Assembly: GCA_015061845.1 (NCBI GenBank)
Contig: SUVT01000014.1
Location: 1-40,961, forward strand
DNA length: 40,961 bases
DNA from: Lentisphaerota bacterium
GTDB lineage: Bacteria > Verrucomicrobiota > Lentisphaeria > Victivallales > UBA1829
Direction of reading: 5' to 3'
Program-made: the position numbers and the translations under genes
Notes under the pieces: generated by a model
What the model saw: the letters and a program-made list of their open reading frames with translations, nothing else
Told to the model about the DNA's origin: nothing
Database searches by the model: none
In this document: piece after piece, positions 6,767 to 15,739 of the stretch
Numbering within the stretch: position 1 is the first letter of the stretch
Layout: the number at the start of each line of letters is the position of its first letter

Positions 6767-9700
6767 ATGAACGTTAAATTTTATTTATATTGCGCCGGCT
6801 TCTTTTTATCAACCGTTCTCTGTTCTCAGGAAGCAGATTTGTCCGTCAACAGAAAATGGGACCCTGGTTTTGAACAGGGAAAAAAATGGTGGAAAGATGT
6901 TTCCGGAAAGGATTTCCGACAGGGAGTTTCCATCAGCCGGGGGCAAGGTGTCAATGGAAGCGGCGCTCTTGTGATCGAAAATCCGAAAGAAAAATGGAGC
7001 GGTGTCTTCGCCAAAACTCTTTGGATCGTTCAGCCCGGGGGAAGATATATTCTGAGATTCAAATATAAGGCTGAAATCAAGAACGGAGACTTCAAAGCCC
7101 GGATCAGGTTCTGGAAAAACACTGTTCAAAAAGGAATGTGGGCTGAAGGAAAAGAACGTTTAAAACAAGCAGTCACTACAACAAGAATCAAACAATCCAC
7201 ATCAGGAAACGAGTGGAAAAATTATGAATATACCTTCAATGTTCCTTCCGGGGCAAACGGAATCCATCTGGAGCTTTCTGCGGGATATTTGAAAGGAAAA
7301 ATCGTTGTGGACGATGTGGAAATTATTCCGTGTTCGGCGGCAAAAGTTGAAAAAAAAGTTTCAGCAGTTCCTAAAAAAGATTTCCGTTTGAACAAAAAAT
7401 GGAATCCGGAATTTGAGGAAGGTGCAAAATGGTGGAAAGATGTTTCTGCCCCCAATGGAAAATTCTCTCCCGGGGTGAGATTTGATCCTTCCGCAGGCGA
7501 AAACAACTCCGGCGGATTCGTTCTGGATAATCCGAAAAATAACTGGAGCGGTATTTTTGCCCGCACGATTTATATGGTTGAGCCGGGACAATCCTATCTT
7601 CTGGAAGTCAGATACAAGAGTGCTATGACGGGTGGACGTGCCGGAGTCGTCCTCAGGTTCTGGTCCGGCTGTGTACAGAAAGGCCTCTGGGCGGAAGGGA
7701 AAAAACGGCTGGACGTGATCCTGCGAAGTCCGAAAATCACAAAATCAACAAACGGAAATTGGGTAACTTTGCGTTTTCCGTTCACTGTCCCGAAAGAAGC
7801 CAACGGGGTCCATCTGGAAATTTCCGGTTCCGGGTTGAGAGGATCTATCGTTTTTGATGATGTCAAACTGACTTTGGACAAGGGAGATTTTGCTATCCCT
7901 TATCTTGACAAAGCACCGGAGTTTCAGGGGAAACTGAATCCGGAGTTTCAAAAAAAAGCTGTAAAACTCTCTGACTTCGTCTCATTTCCTTCCGGAGCAA
8001 TCGCAAAAGAAAAAACAGAAGTCTATCTTGCAATGACCGGAAGTACTCTGTTCGGAACAGCACTCCTTTATCATCCCGGGCGTGATGTAAATACTCCATT
8101 AAAAAAAAAATGCGATGACCGGAGCGTTTTCCGGAATGAATCCATAGAATTTTTTATTACCCAGACCGGAAGAACAAATAATCCGTATTATCATTTTGTT
8201 TTTGATACAGCCGGAAATATCCTTGACGGTCAGGAGATGTCATCTGCCTGGAACAGCAAATGCAAAGCATGGGGCGGAAAAGTTTCCAAAGATTGCTCTC
8301 TCATCCAGTTCATGATCCCGCTGAAAGATATCGGCTATGATGAAAATTCTGAACGGGGATTGGTAAAATTACTTTGGAAAATCAATATCAGCAGAAACCA
8401 CTCCTCCGGAAAACGCGTTTATTCAACCTGGACTCCGCTGCGCACCTCTTTTCATGAAATCTCCCGCTTTCGTATGTTCTATGGTGAAGGAAAAAATTAC
8501 GGGCAGGTCCTTTCCGGTATTGCTCTTCCGGACGGTACGGGGGATGATGGAGACTCTGCAGATGACATTTACTGGAAAACATCGAAACGTCTCTACAAAG
8601 AATTATTCACAAACGAGACACCTTTTCAGGGGAAAAACAGCGTAACAGTCTGGCATCATCCCACACACCCAAAAAATATTTCCAACGCACTGCAGTACGG
8701 CTATCAATATTCCATTGATGAGATTCTGGAAGAATATAAAAAATACAATATTCACCCTGATATCCGGCTCAGCGGAACTCCGCAGGAAGTTCTTGACTGG
8801 TGCAAAAAGACCGGAATCGGTGCAATGGTTTACTTCGGCTATTACAATCATGATTACAAGGCTGTTTATGATCCGGGCATACGGAAAAAAATCGTTGATG
8901 AATTGGATGAATTCCTGAAAAAACATGACGGCATGATCATGGGTGTCCGGCTGGGTGATGAAGTTTTAAGTCATTATGACCGGTCATTGATCCGGAAATC
9001 CCACAATCCTGCATATAAGAATGATATCGTTTTTCAAAAGACATTGGAAAGGATCAAACGGGATTACGGTTATGGTAAATTCTCAATACCTTCATCCGAA
9101 AAATCTGATGATGAACCGTTTCAATGGCTGGCTGTCCGGAAATACTGTATCGACGTAATGATTGAATTACAAAAAGAACTGTTCCGTCTCAGCCGGAAAC
9201 ACCGTCAGCCTGATGGACAACCGCTTGTTTGCAAATCATTCGGCGGGACAGAGTGGATGCATTTGACTCAGCCGAGCCGTTTTGCGGCATACGTTGACGT
9301 TATGAACGTTCAGAGCAATCCGCAATTTCCGCAGAGACCTGCATTCATGGCAAAATATATGAAAGACCTCACAGGAAAACCGGTATGGGGAATTTGTCAT
9401 ACAGAAAATACTTACGGTTCTTTCGGGACAGAAAAGACTGCAGCGATTTTCAGTCAGCTTGCCCGTGGAGGTGCTACCGGTTTGGAACATTGGCCCGCTG
9501 ACTGGAGAGGACATACTGCCATGAGAGGCGGAACTGTATTCTGCCGTTACGGACACCGTCCCCGCTGGGAAACAACGTTGGAAATCAGCAAAGCCATTCA
9601 AACGATGCCGTTATTGAAATTTCCGAAAGAAGATTTTGCATTTTTCCTTTCCAATGACACGGCACTTTCCAAACGCTGGAATCATTTGAATGAAGAAGAA

Positions 9701-10873
9701 AATCTTTTTTCACTGCTGGGCCCTGCCGCCGGAACCTGGTTCCGGTTTATTTCAGATACGCAGATCCAGTATGGAACAGCAAAATTAACAGATTGGAACA
9801 TCATCGTCATCGCCAAAGCCCACATCCTTGATCCGAAACTGGCAGAAAAGTTTCAAGAGTTTCTCCGGAAAGGTGGAACTCTGATCTGTCTTGATCCGGA
9901 AATTTTCCGGTATGCACCGGATGCCGCAAACACTTCCTATTTGGCAAAAGAAATTTTCGGAACAGAAAAGGTTTCTATTGAAAATTCTGCAAATCTGAAA
10001 TTGAAACTCTCCGATCATCCTGTATGGAACGACATGAAAAAAACAATCACTCCACCCATCCTTGGAAGTGCGAAATATAAATTGATCCCCGCCGATAATA
10101 CATCCGTTCTGGCAACATTCAGCGATGGTTCCGCGGCTGTCACGATGAAAACCTATCCCGGCGGAGGAAAAGCGATCCTGTCAGCCGTTCCGCCAATTCG
10201 AGCCTATGCCGATAACAGCGAGTGGATCTCTCTGGTAAAACATGTCGCCCGGAAAAATAATTGTGCTGTCGATAATGATATCTGGAACTTTAATTTCCCG
10301 TACACCCCGGAAAAGAAACCGGTATTCTCACAAATCTGTCTTACAGGAAATCATTTTTACTGGTGGCGCAATAAACCGGTAAAGGAAGCAAATTCTGAAT
10401 CACAGCGCGGAACTTACTCTGTTACGCTTCTGCCGGATCATCTGATAAAGACAAAACATAACGGTGTTTTTCCCTTCGGGAAAGGAAATCTGACGAACCG
10501 TCTCAGTGCTTTGACTGCCGGAGATATTGCACATGATGGAAACAGAAAACTTGTAAAAAGCGGACAGCTCCGCATGGATATGTTTGCCGATACCTGGAGT
10601 GATCCCGCAGCGTTTGATACCAAATTCCGTTTTGATAAAAATGTCTGTCCCACGGAATTGGTGCTTTTCTGGCAGGGAGAACTTCCCGATTTCACAATCA
10701 AATTCCCCAATGGAAAAGAGATCCGGTGCAAAGGTGAAACAACAACGCAAGTCCTGAAACGGAGTATTCCTCTTCCGGGAACAAGGATCAATGAACTTAC
10801 CGTCTCCTTTGATAAGCGGAAAAACGGAAACAAGTTGACGCTTTCTGAAGTTGAGATCTGGGAGAGAAAATAA
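6767..10873 (+). CDS. Large exported multidomain hydrolase (GH-A clan-like barrel with duplicated CBM-like domains)
   Basis: A 1368-aa protein with a signal peptide (about 1-20). Residues about 25-190 and 205-375 are two clear tandem copies of a beta-sandwich domain (shared NRKW/NKKW, KWWKDVS, WSGxFA, WAEGK) resembling CBM4/9-type binding modules. About 390-590 resembles a CBM9-like domain (EFFIT; FRMFYGEGKN). About 620-945 looks like a TIM barrel with VRLGDEV (D731, E732) and a later CHTENTYG as candidate catalytic segments. About 955-1130 resembles the beta-galactosidase trimerisation (GH42 A4/GATase-like) domain. A final beta domain runs to the C-terminus. It likely binds and cuts a polysaccharide outside the cytoplasm; exact family and substrate are unknown. 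A run of ten A at about 8100 lies in frame. Confidence 0.75.
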   Translation: MNVKFYLYCAGFFLSTVLCSQEADLSVNRKWDPGFEQGKKWWKDVSGKDFRQGVSISRGQGVNGSGALVIENPKEKWSGVFAKTLWIVQPGGRYILRFKYKAEIKNGDFKARIRFWKNTVQKGMWAEGKERLKQAVTTTRIKQSTSGNEWKNYEYTFNVPSGANGIHLELSAGYLKGKIVVDDVEIIPCSAAKVEKKVSAVPKKDFRLNKKWNPEFEEGAKWWKDVSAPNGKFSPGVRFDPSAGENNSGGFVLDNPKNNWSGIFARTIYMVEPGQSYLLEVRYKSAMTGGRAGVVLRFWSGCVQKGLWAEGKKRLDVILRSPKITKSTNGNWVTLRFPFTVPKEANGVHLEISGSGLRGSIVFDDVKLTLDKGDFAIPYLDKAPEFQGKLNPEFQKKAVKLSDFVSFPSGAIAKEKTEVYLAMTGSTLFGTALLYHPGRDVNTPLKKKCDDRSVFRNESIEFFITQTGRTNNPYYHFVFDTAGNILDGQEMSSAWNSKCKAWGGKVSKDCSLIQFMIPLKDIGYDENSERGLVKLLWKINISRNHSSGKRVYSTWTPLRTSFHEISRFRMFYGEGKNYGQVLSGIALPDGTGDDGDSADDIYWKTSKRLYKELFTNETPFQGKNSVTVWHHPTHPKNISNALQYGYQYSIDEILEEYKKYNIHPDIRLSGTPQEVLDWCKKTGIGAMVYFGYYNHDYKAVYDPGIRKKIVDELDEFLKKHDGMIMGVRLGDEVLSHYDRSLIRKSHNPAYKNDIVFQKTLERIKRDYGYGKFSIPSSEKSDDEPFQWLAVRKYCIDVMIELQKELFRLSRKHRQPDGQPLVCKSFGGTEWMHLTQPSRFAAYVDVMNVQSNPQFPQRPAFMAKYMKDLTGKPVWGICHTENTYGSFGTEKTAAIFSQLARGGATGLEHWPADWRGHTAMRGGTVFCRYGHRPRWETTLEISKAIQTMPLLKFPKEDFAFFLSNDTALSKRWNHLNEEENLFSLLGPAAGTWFRFISDTQIQYGTAKLTDWNIIVIAKAHILDPKLAEKFQEFLRKGGTLICLDPEIFRYAPDAANTSYLAKEIFGTEKVSIENSANLKLKLSDHPVWNDMKKTITPPILGSAKYKLIPADNTSVLATFSDGSAAVTMKTYPGGGKAILSAVPPIRAYADNSEWISLVKHVARKNNCAVDNDIWNFNFPYTPEKKPVFSQICLTGNHFYWWRNKPVKEANSESQRGTYSVTLLPDHLIKTKHNGVFPFGKGNLTNRLSALTAGDIAHDGNRKLVKSGQLRMDMFADTWSDPAAFDTKFRFDKNVCPTELVLFWQGELPDFTIKFPNGKEIRCKGETTTQVLKRSIPLPGTRINELTVSFDKRKNGNKLTLSEVEIWERK

Positions 10874-10875
10874 CT

Positions 10876-11004
10876 ATGCATTCCAATGTCAGAGATTCAG
10901 GTATTTCCAGTGGCAAAAACATGATTTTCTCTGCAGCTGGATCTTATACGGAACAGTATAATTGTAAATTTCTGATAACAAAAGATGGTGATTTCAAATG
11001 GTAA
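10876..11004 (+). CDS. Possible 42-aa small protein overlapping the next gene
   Basis: This short frame begins two bases after the hydrolase stop, with GGGAG about 10 bases before its ATG. It ends in ATGGTAA, so its stop overlaps the start of the DUF4434-like gene. This is a typical layout for translational coupling. The sequence (start MHSNVRDSG, end KDGDFKW) shows no known motif. It may be a leader peptide, a real small protein, or the remnant of a longer domain. Confidence 0.35.
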   Translation: MHSNVRDSGISSGKNMIFSAAGSYTEQYNCKFLITKDGDFKW

Positions 11005-12017
11005 TTACAGGAGAATATGAAGGTTTTAAAATCTTTGAACCTGCACCGGAAATTATTCCGGAAAGCCGGATCAAAGTGGATGAATCAATCAGAGCCAACC
11101 GGAAATATCTCGCAGAACTTCCCTCTGAAAAAAAACAGGAACCGGTCAGACCGATCACCGGAACCTTCATTTATGCCCACCCGCCGGATTATACCGGAAG
11201 TTATACGCTCAACTGGAGTGTTGCAGACTGGTGCAAAGCATTCGACGGATTGAAAGCGAAAAACATCGATACCGTTGTCCTGCAGGCATCTGTCTGGAAT
11301 GAATTGCAGCAGGTTTACTATCCCAGCAAAAAATTTTCTCATTTCAATAGTTGGAACGTAGTAGAACCTATGCTGGAAGCAGCAAAAATGCAAAAAATGA
11401 CTGTTTTTCTCGGCGGTTACGGTTCCATTTCCGGGTGGAATCTCAATATCAATGACAAAGAAGTTTTGAAGGAAATCGAATTCCAGAGCGATTGTTTTTA
11501 TGAGCTGTTGAAATACAGAGAACTGTTTGACGGGATCTATTATTCTCCCGAAACAGCCTTCCGCGGACAGCGGGATCTTCAGCGGGAGCAGCGACTCCAT
11601 TGGATTTATCAGACCTATTTTCAGAAGATCAAAGAGATCGCTCCTGAGAAAAAGATCCTTATGTCACCGGCAAGCAGATGGTACCCGGATAAACAGGACG
11701 AGTTCATCGCATCATGGCAGGCTCTGCTGAAAGATGTTCCTCTGGATATTCTTTCTCCGCAGGACTCCATAGGCTGTTCCGGCTGTTCTCTGGGCAATAT
11801 GTCCGGTATGTGGAACTTGTGGAAATGTGTCGCAGATACGGCGGGTATCACGTTATGGGCAAATATTGAACTGTTTGAACGCGAGGATTTCGGCGGGGCA
11901 AAACCTTTCAGATCAGCGACCCCGGAACGGATCATTGAACAATGCCGGAACGTGACTCCTTATGTGCAGAAATGTATCTGCTGGGAAGCATTGTATTTTG
12001 ACTTGCCGAAACTCTGA
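10998..12017 (+). CDS. DUF4434-like putative glycosidase
   Basis: A 339-aa protein without a signal peptide. After about 50 variable residues it shows GTFIYAHPPD, WSVADWCKAFDGLKAKNIDTVVLQASVW, a glycine-rich FLGGYGS segment, DGIYYSPETAF (178-188, with E185 a candidate catalytic acid) and SPQDSIGCSG. This order resembles the DUF4434 family of barrel-type putative glycosidases; the match is from memory of motif style. It could act on small sugars imported after extracellular cleavage. It follows the large hydrolase gene by 124 bp and overlaps a 42-aa ORF at ATGGTAA. It is the last gene before the separately promoted LacI gene. Confidence 0.6.
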   Translation: MVITGEYEGFKIFEPAPEIIPESRIKVDESIRANRKYLAELPSEKKQEPVRPITGTFIYAHPPDYTGSYTLNWSVADWCKAFDGLKAKNIDTVVLQASVWNELQQVYYPSKKFSHFNSWNVVEPMLEAAKMQKMTVFLGGYGSISGWNLNINDKEVLKEIEFQSDCFYELLKYRELFDGIYYSPETAFRGQRDLQREQRLHWIYQTYFQKIKEIAPEKKILMSPASRWYPDKQDEFIASWQALLKDVPLDILSPQDSIGCSGCSLGNMSGMWNLWKCVADTAGITLWANIELFEREDFGGAKPFRSATPERIIEQCRNVTPYVQKCICWEALYFDLPKL

Positions 12018-12024
12018 TCAACAC

Positions 12025-12071
12025 TTGAAAAATAACATTTCCCGGTTATATTACCTCTAACTGTAACCGGG
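12025..12071 (+). promoter_or_regulatory. Promoter and inverted repeat of the LacI-type regulator gene
   Basis: TTGAAA (12025-12030), a 16-base spacer and TATATT (12047-12052) form a plausible promoter. The perfect inverted repeat CCCGGTTA (12041-12048) and TAACCGGG (12064-12071) spans the -10 box and the expected start site. The right arm joins the Shine-Dalgarno GGGAG before ATG 12079. Because only the right arm would be transcribed, a DNA-level autoregulatory site is more likely than an RNA hairpin. Confidence 0.55.
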
Positions 12072-12078
12072 AGATTTT

Positions 12079-13110
12079 ATGACAAAACTGACAGATATTG
12101 CAAAAGTGCTGAATTTGGATGTGTCTGTCATCTCCCGCGCGCTCAGTCAAGCTCCTGAAAATCGGCACAGAGTCAACCCGGAAACAAGAAAACGGATCCT
12201 GGAAACCGCAGAAAAAATGAATTATGTTCCGGATCGTTCCGCTGCATTTTTCCGTCAGAAAAAAGCTCCGACGATCCTCTGTTATCTTCCGGGATATACC
12301 GACAGACTTCTGGGAAATCTTGTTATGGGAATTTCCAAGGAAGCGTCCAGACAAAAGTTCCCGGTCAACTTCTTTTTCGGGAAAAAAAATGCCGATTTTG
12401 AGATTTTTCTTGATGCTTTGACAAAAATCAAACATTCCGCCGTGATTACCTATCCACCCCATCAAATGACAGCAGATTTCCGGAAGAAACTGGAAGATTA
12501 TCATCAGAGCGGCGGGCATATTTTGATTCTGAATGCCTGTTCCAACGGGGGGATTCGCGATGAACGGTTTGCCAGTATGCCGCAATTTCAGATCAACGAT
12601 GCTTACGGCGGAAAGCTGGTTGCAGAACATTTTCTGAACGGTAGAGTAGAATGTTTTTTTTCCACCGTGATCTATCCTTCGTATGAATCCCGTTATCTGG
12701 GATACGAACAAACGCTCAAAGATAGCGGATATTCTGTAAAAACCTACTCTGTTTCTTCATTTACAAAAGCGATCAAGAGCGGGCAAAAGGTTGGGATTTT
12801 TGCCTTGACCGATGCTGAAGCCGTAAATATTATGCTGTCTCTTGCTCCTCTGGGATATCATGCCGGAAGGGATTATCTTCTTGCCGGACACGATGATCAG
12901 TTCTTGAGTGCCAGATTGATGCCGTCCCTAACGACAGTGCATCAGCCTACTCTGGAAGAAGGAATTCTTGCTGTGAAAAAAGTAATCTGTCTGATGGAAG
13001 GCGGCTCTGTTGAAAATGAGTTGCTGAATCCGTGGCTGGTGATCCGGGAATCCTCCGGGGGACCTCGTCCGGATTTGGAACATCCGGAATCCGAAACGGT
13101 TTTGCGATAA
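12079..13110 (+). CDS. LacI-family transcriptional regulator
   Basis: A 343-aa regulator. The N-terminal helix-turn-helix LTDIAKVLNLDVSVISRALS, then VNPETRKRILETAEKMNYVPD, is classic LacI family (about 3-52). The hinge AAFFRQKK lacks the usual ARSL sequence, so a phenylalanine replaces the leucine lever. The rest (about 60-335) is a periplasmic-binding-protein-like sugar-sensing domain, with HDDQF and LTTVHQP near the C-terminus as in GalR-type proteins. It probably represses a nearby glycosidase operon; the CAAACGTTTG site at 3855-3870 is a candidate target. It has its own promoter with a perfect inverted repeat. Confidence 0.92.
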   Translation: MTKLTDIAKVLNLDVSVISRALSQAPENRHRVNPETRKRILETAEKMNYVPDRSAAFFRQKKAPTILCYLPGYTDRLLGNLVMGISKEASRQKFPVNFFFGKKNADFEIFLDALTKIKHSAVITYPPHQMTADFRKKLEDYHQSGGHILILNACSNGGIRDERFASMPQFQINDAYGGKLVAEHFLNGRVECFFSTVIYPSYESRYLGYEQTLKDSGYSVKTYSVSSFTKAIKSGQKVGIFALTDAEAVNIMLSLAPLGYHAGRDYLLAGHDDQFLSARLMPSLTTVHQPTLEEGILAVKKVICLMEGGSVENELLNPWLVIRESSGGPRPDLEHPESETVLR

Positions 13111-13207
13111 AAAGATCGTTCATCGACGGTTTACGGCAGTAACAAGTAAAAAAGCAAAAAAAACGCTGATAACTTTTCATTATCAACGGTGAAAAAAGCA
13201 AAAAAAA

Positions 13208-13423
13208 TGGTGGGAGTTGCAGCGAGAGTTTACCCAAAAGATCGGAGACCAGCTGCAAAATTGCGGTATTACCTCTTTGAGCAAACTCTCCGCTGAATCG
13301 GTGCTGACTCTGCCGGAGCTCATTTATTCGATCAACTGACCGGCTGTCGCCAACCCGCGTTCGGTTTTCTATGTCGCAACTGCGGTATGGAGTTTGATGA
13401 ACCGCAAACTGTCATCGATTATT
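13208..13423 (+). pseudogene. Remnant of an unknown coding sequence cut by a MITE
   Basis: One frame reads like real protein: WWELQREFTQKIGDQLQ, then SLSKLSAESVLTLPELIYSI, a TGA stop near 13330, and VANPRSVFYVATAVWSLMNRK in the same frame. It lacks a start codon and runs directly into the MITE at 13424. If the MITE and one copy of its target duplication are removed, the frame stays open to about 13629. The family is not recognised. The upstream stretch 13111-13207 is A-rich and holds only a weak TGATAA/TTATCA repeat. Confidence 0.35.
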
Positions 13424-13547
13424 GAGGTAATTTCAAAAGTCCTGCAAAACTTGACAGAAAAAAGATTGTTGATAAGTTGGAAAACGCTCCATTGGCAGAT
13501 CGCAACAAGAATTTTCTGACATTTTTGAAGACTTTTGAAATTGCCTC
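13424..13547 (-). mobile_element. MITE-like element, short form (copy A), inverted
   Basis: The 124-bp element starts with GAGGTAATTTCAAAAGTC and ends with its near-perfect inverse (17/18). Its reverse complement matches the outer parts of the copy at 18326-18508, but it lacks the central hairpin block. The flanking TATT (13420-13423 and 13548-13551) looks like a 4-bp target-site duplication. It encodes nothing, so it must depend on a transposase elsewhere. Confidence 0.8.
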
Positions 13548-13566
13548 TATTAACTGTAAATCCAAT

Positions 13567-13593
13567 AGAGTTTTTCCGGACTCTCTGTTTTTT
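13567..13593 (+). terminator. Weak terminator-like hairpin before the sigma factor gene
   Basis: AGAGT (13567-13571) pairs with ACTCT (13580-13584) around ttttccgg, and six T follow at 13588-13593. The stem is only 5 bp. No convincing promoter was found in 13594-13640. Confidence 0.3.
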
Positions 13594-13653
13594 GATTTGT
13601 TTTTTTATCTGTTCGGGTGTACTTTATAAAAGAAATGAAGGAGATACACTAAA

Positions 13654-14262
13654 ATGTCTTTAAGATACCCGACAACATCTAAAACTCTGTTGGATAAAAT
13701 CGCTTCCGGCGATGAAATCAGCTGGGATGAGTTTTATCAGAAATACTCCCCCATCGTCAAGGCGATTGCGTGCTTCAAAGGTTTGAATGAAGTTGATGCC
13801 GATGATATTTGCCAACAGGTAATGATGCAGTTTTTCAAACAGAGCAAAACTTTCAGATTCGATCCGGACATTGCCCGGTTCAGAACTTACTTCGGCAGAA
13901 TCATCCGCGGCAGGATTCTTGATCACTTCCGCAGGAAAAAAGAGATTCCGGTCGCTGAATTTGAAGCCGAGCCGATTGATCCTGATACCGAAAAACTTTA
14001 CATGAATGAATGGCGGAAGATGGTCATTAAAGAAGCGGAACAGGAGTTGAAACAGCGGGTTGCACCGGAAACGTTTCAGGCGTATGAGTTATATGCTGTC
14101 CAAGGTCGTCCTGTGGAAAAGGTGGCAGAATATCTTGATTGCACAGAAAATCAGGTCTATCAGGCAAAAAAACGATGTTTTGCAATAATGCGTGAGATTC
14201 TGCTCAAAATGAATGAACAGGATTCTGAATTGCAGTTGGAGTTGTCTTCTTATGGATTATAA
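13654..14262 (+). CDS. ECF-type RNA polymerase sigma-70 family factor
   Basis: A 202-aa protein with sigma region 2 (about 27-95: WDEFYQKYSPIVKAIA, DADDICQQVMMQFF, RFRTYFGRIIRGRILDHFRRKK) and a region 4 helix-turn-helix (about 145-190: AYELYAVQGRPVEKVAEYLDCTENQVYQAKKR). These are the hallmarks of extracytoplasmic-function sigma factors. GAAGGAG precedes the ATG. The gene overlaps the following Ser/Thr kinase gene by 11 bases, so the kinase is its likely regulator through phosphorylation or signal relay, as in other PVC-group sigma/kinase pairs. No anti-sigma gene is visible. It lies between two MITE copies, apart from the sugar genes. Confidence 0.9.
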   Translation: MSLRYPTTSKTLLDKIASGDEISWDEFYQKYSPIVKAIACFKGLNEVDADDICQQVMMQFFKQSKTFRFDPDIARFRTYFGRIIRGRILDHFRRKKEIPVAEFEAEPIDPDTEKLYMNEWRKMVIKEAEQELKQRVAPETFQAYELYAVQGRPVEKVAEYLDCTENQVYQAKKRCFAIMREILLKMNEQDSELQLELSSYGL

Positions 14263-15724
14263 GACAGGCGATAAACTCTGTAACTGCACACTGCTGGAGA
14301 AATGCGGGAATGGATCTTATGGCGAAGTTTGGCTTGCAGAGGATGTCATCGGGACCCGTGTTGCGCTGAAAATCATCAAAAATGACGGCAGGTATTCCGA
14401 GCGGGAACTTACCGGACTCAAAAACTACAAAGAGTGCAATCATCCAAATCTGCTGAAGATCCGTTATGTAGAGATCACTCAGGAGTATATTTATTGTACC
14501 ATGGATGCAGCCGATGACCTCAATAAAGGTATTGGAAAATATCAGCCGGACACGCTTGCCAACCGTTTGAGAAAATATGGCAGGCTGGACGGTAAAGAAA
14601 TTACTGATATGCTCGACGGTTTACTTTCAGGTCTTGAAGAACTCCACAAACACGGTCTGGTTCACCGTGATATCAAGCCGGATAACATCCTGTGGGTGAA
14701 TGGCAGAGCCACCCTTGCCGATGTGGGATTGATTGCCGTTGAGGGGGCTGGTTCTCTGGTGGGCACGCCGGGATTTCTTTCGCCACGGGTACTTGAAGGA
14801 AATCCTGCTGAAGCGAGCGACGATTTTTACGCTTTGGGCAAAGTGATTTATTGTGCCTTGACCGGACTTGCAGTTTCCGAGTATCCGAGTTTGCCAATAG
14901 ATGTAACGATCAGTATGGATGCCAATTTGAATAAAGCCCTGCGGGAAAGTTGTTCGCATCCGGTAAAATCGACTGCCGAATTCCGGAAGCTGCTGAATGG
15001 CAAAAGCGTTTCCGTTTCATCTGAACCAAAAATCAGGAATCCATTTCCAATCAAAAAACTTGTAATGGTATCGGGAATTGTGGTTCTGATCGGGGGGGGC
15101 GTTTATCTTTTTATACAACAGCAGAAAATGGCTGAAAAACACATCGTGCAACCGGTTCCGGTCGATGTCGAAGCGGAAGGAAAATTGGCACGGCTGCAGA
15201 ATATCGACAATGATTTTCAAAAAGAACTGCAAAGTAATGTGCAAACCTTTTTCCGCCAATCCGGTTGGCTTGATAATGTCAATGTGCTGACGTATCTGGT
15301 GAATTATGAAGTAATGGATGCTTCTTCAATGTGGGAACTGATTTCATTGGGCAGCGGCAATCCCCGTCTGCAGCCATCCGCCGGAGAATATCGGAAAACG
15401 GTTCGGACTTCCACGTCATTGGAAATTAAACTTTTGGGTATGCTTCACGGCGTACACTATCCGGATTTTGATGTTGCGAAGGTTCAGGAACGGCAGAGTT
15501 ATTGGAAAAATCGTGCAGATATAAAATTGATGCTGACCACAGACCCGATTATGCAAGCCGTCGCGTTGGATGCGATTATCCGTAACGGAATCAATAAAGT
15601 ATTGGAACACGGTTCATTCCGTGACAACGAAGAAGCTGAACTCAAGAATTTGATTGATCTGCGTCACGCTCTGCTTGACCCGGAATGGGGTAAACTGCAG
15701 TTTATGTCAAAAAATTTACATTGA
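14252..15724 (+). CDS. Membrane-anchored Hanks-type Ser/Thr protein kinase
   Basis: From ATG 14252 (GGAG 10 bases upstream, overlapping the sigma gene by 11 bases) this is 490 aa. The kinase domain (about 8-255) has the glycine loop GNGSYGEV (19-26), VALK with K40, HRDIKPDN (138-145, catalytic D140), ADVG (156-159) in place of the usual DFG, and GTPGFLSP (171-178) in place of the APE region. One transmembrane helix spans about 270-288 and a roughly 200-aa extracytoplasmic tail of unknown fold follows. It could sense an envelope signal and control the coupled ECF sigma factor. An earlier in-frame start at 14213 lies inside the sigma gene and is less likely. Confidence 0.9.
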   Translation: MDYKTGDKLCNCTLLEKCGNGSYGEVWLAEDVIGTRVALKIIKNDGRYSERELTGLKNYKECNHPNLLKIRYVEITQEYIYCTMDAADDLNKGIGKYQPDTLANRLRKYGRLDGKEITDMLDGLLSGLEELHKHGLVHRDIKPDNILWVNGRATLADVGLIAVEGAGSLVGTPGFLSPRVLEGNPAEASDDFYALGKVIYCALTGLAVSEYPSLPIDVTISMDANLNKALRESCSHPVKSTAEFRKLLNGKSVSVSSEPKIRNPFPIKKLVMVSGIVVLIGGGVYLFIQQQKMAEKHIVQPVPVDVEAEGKLARLQNIDNDFQKELQSNVQTFFRQSGWLDNVNVLTYLVNYEVMDASSMWELISLGSGNPRLQPSAGEYRKTVRTSTSLEIKLLGMLHGVHYPDFDVAKVQERQSYWKNRADIKLMLTTDPIMQAVALDAIIRNGINKVLEHGSFRDNEEAELKNLIDLRHALLDPEWGKLQFMSKNLH

Positions 15725-15739
15725 ATCGGCTTTCATAAT

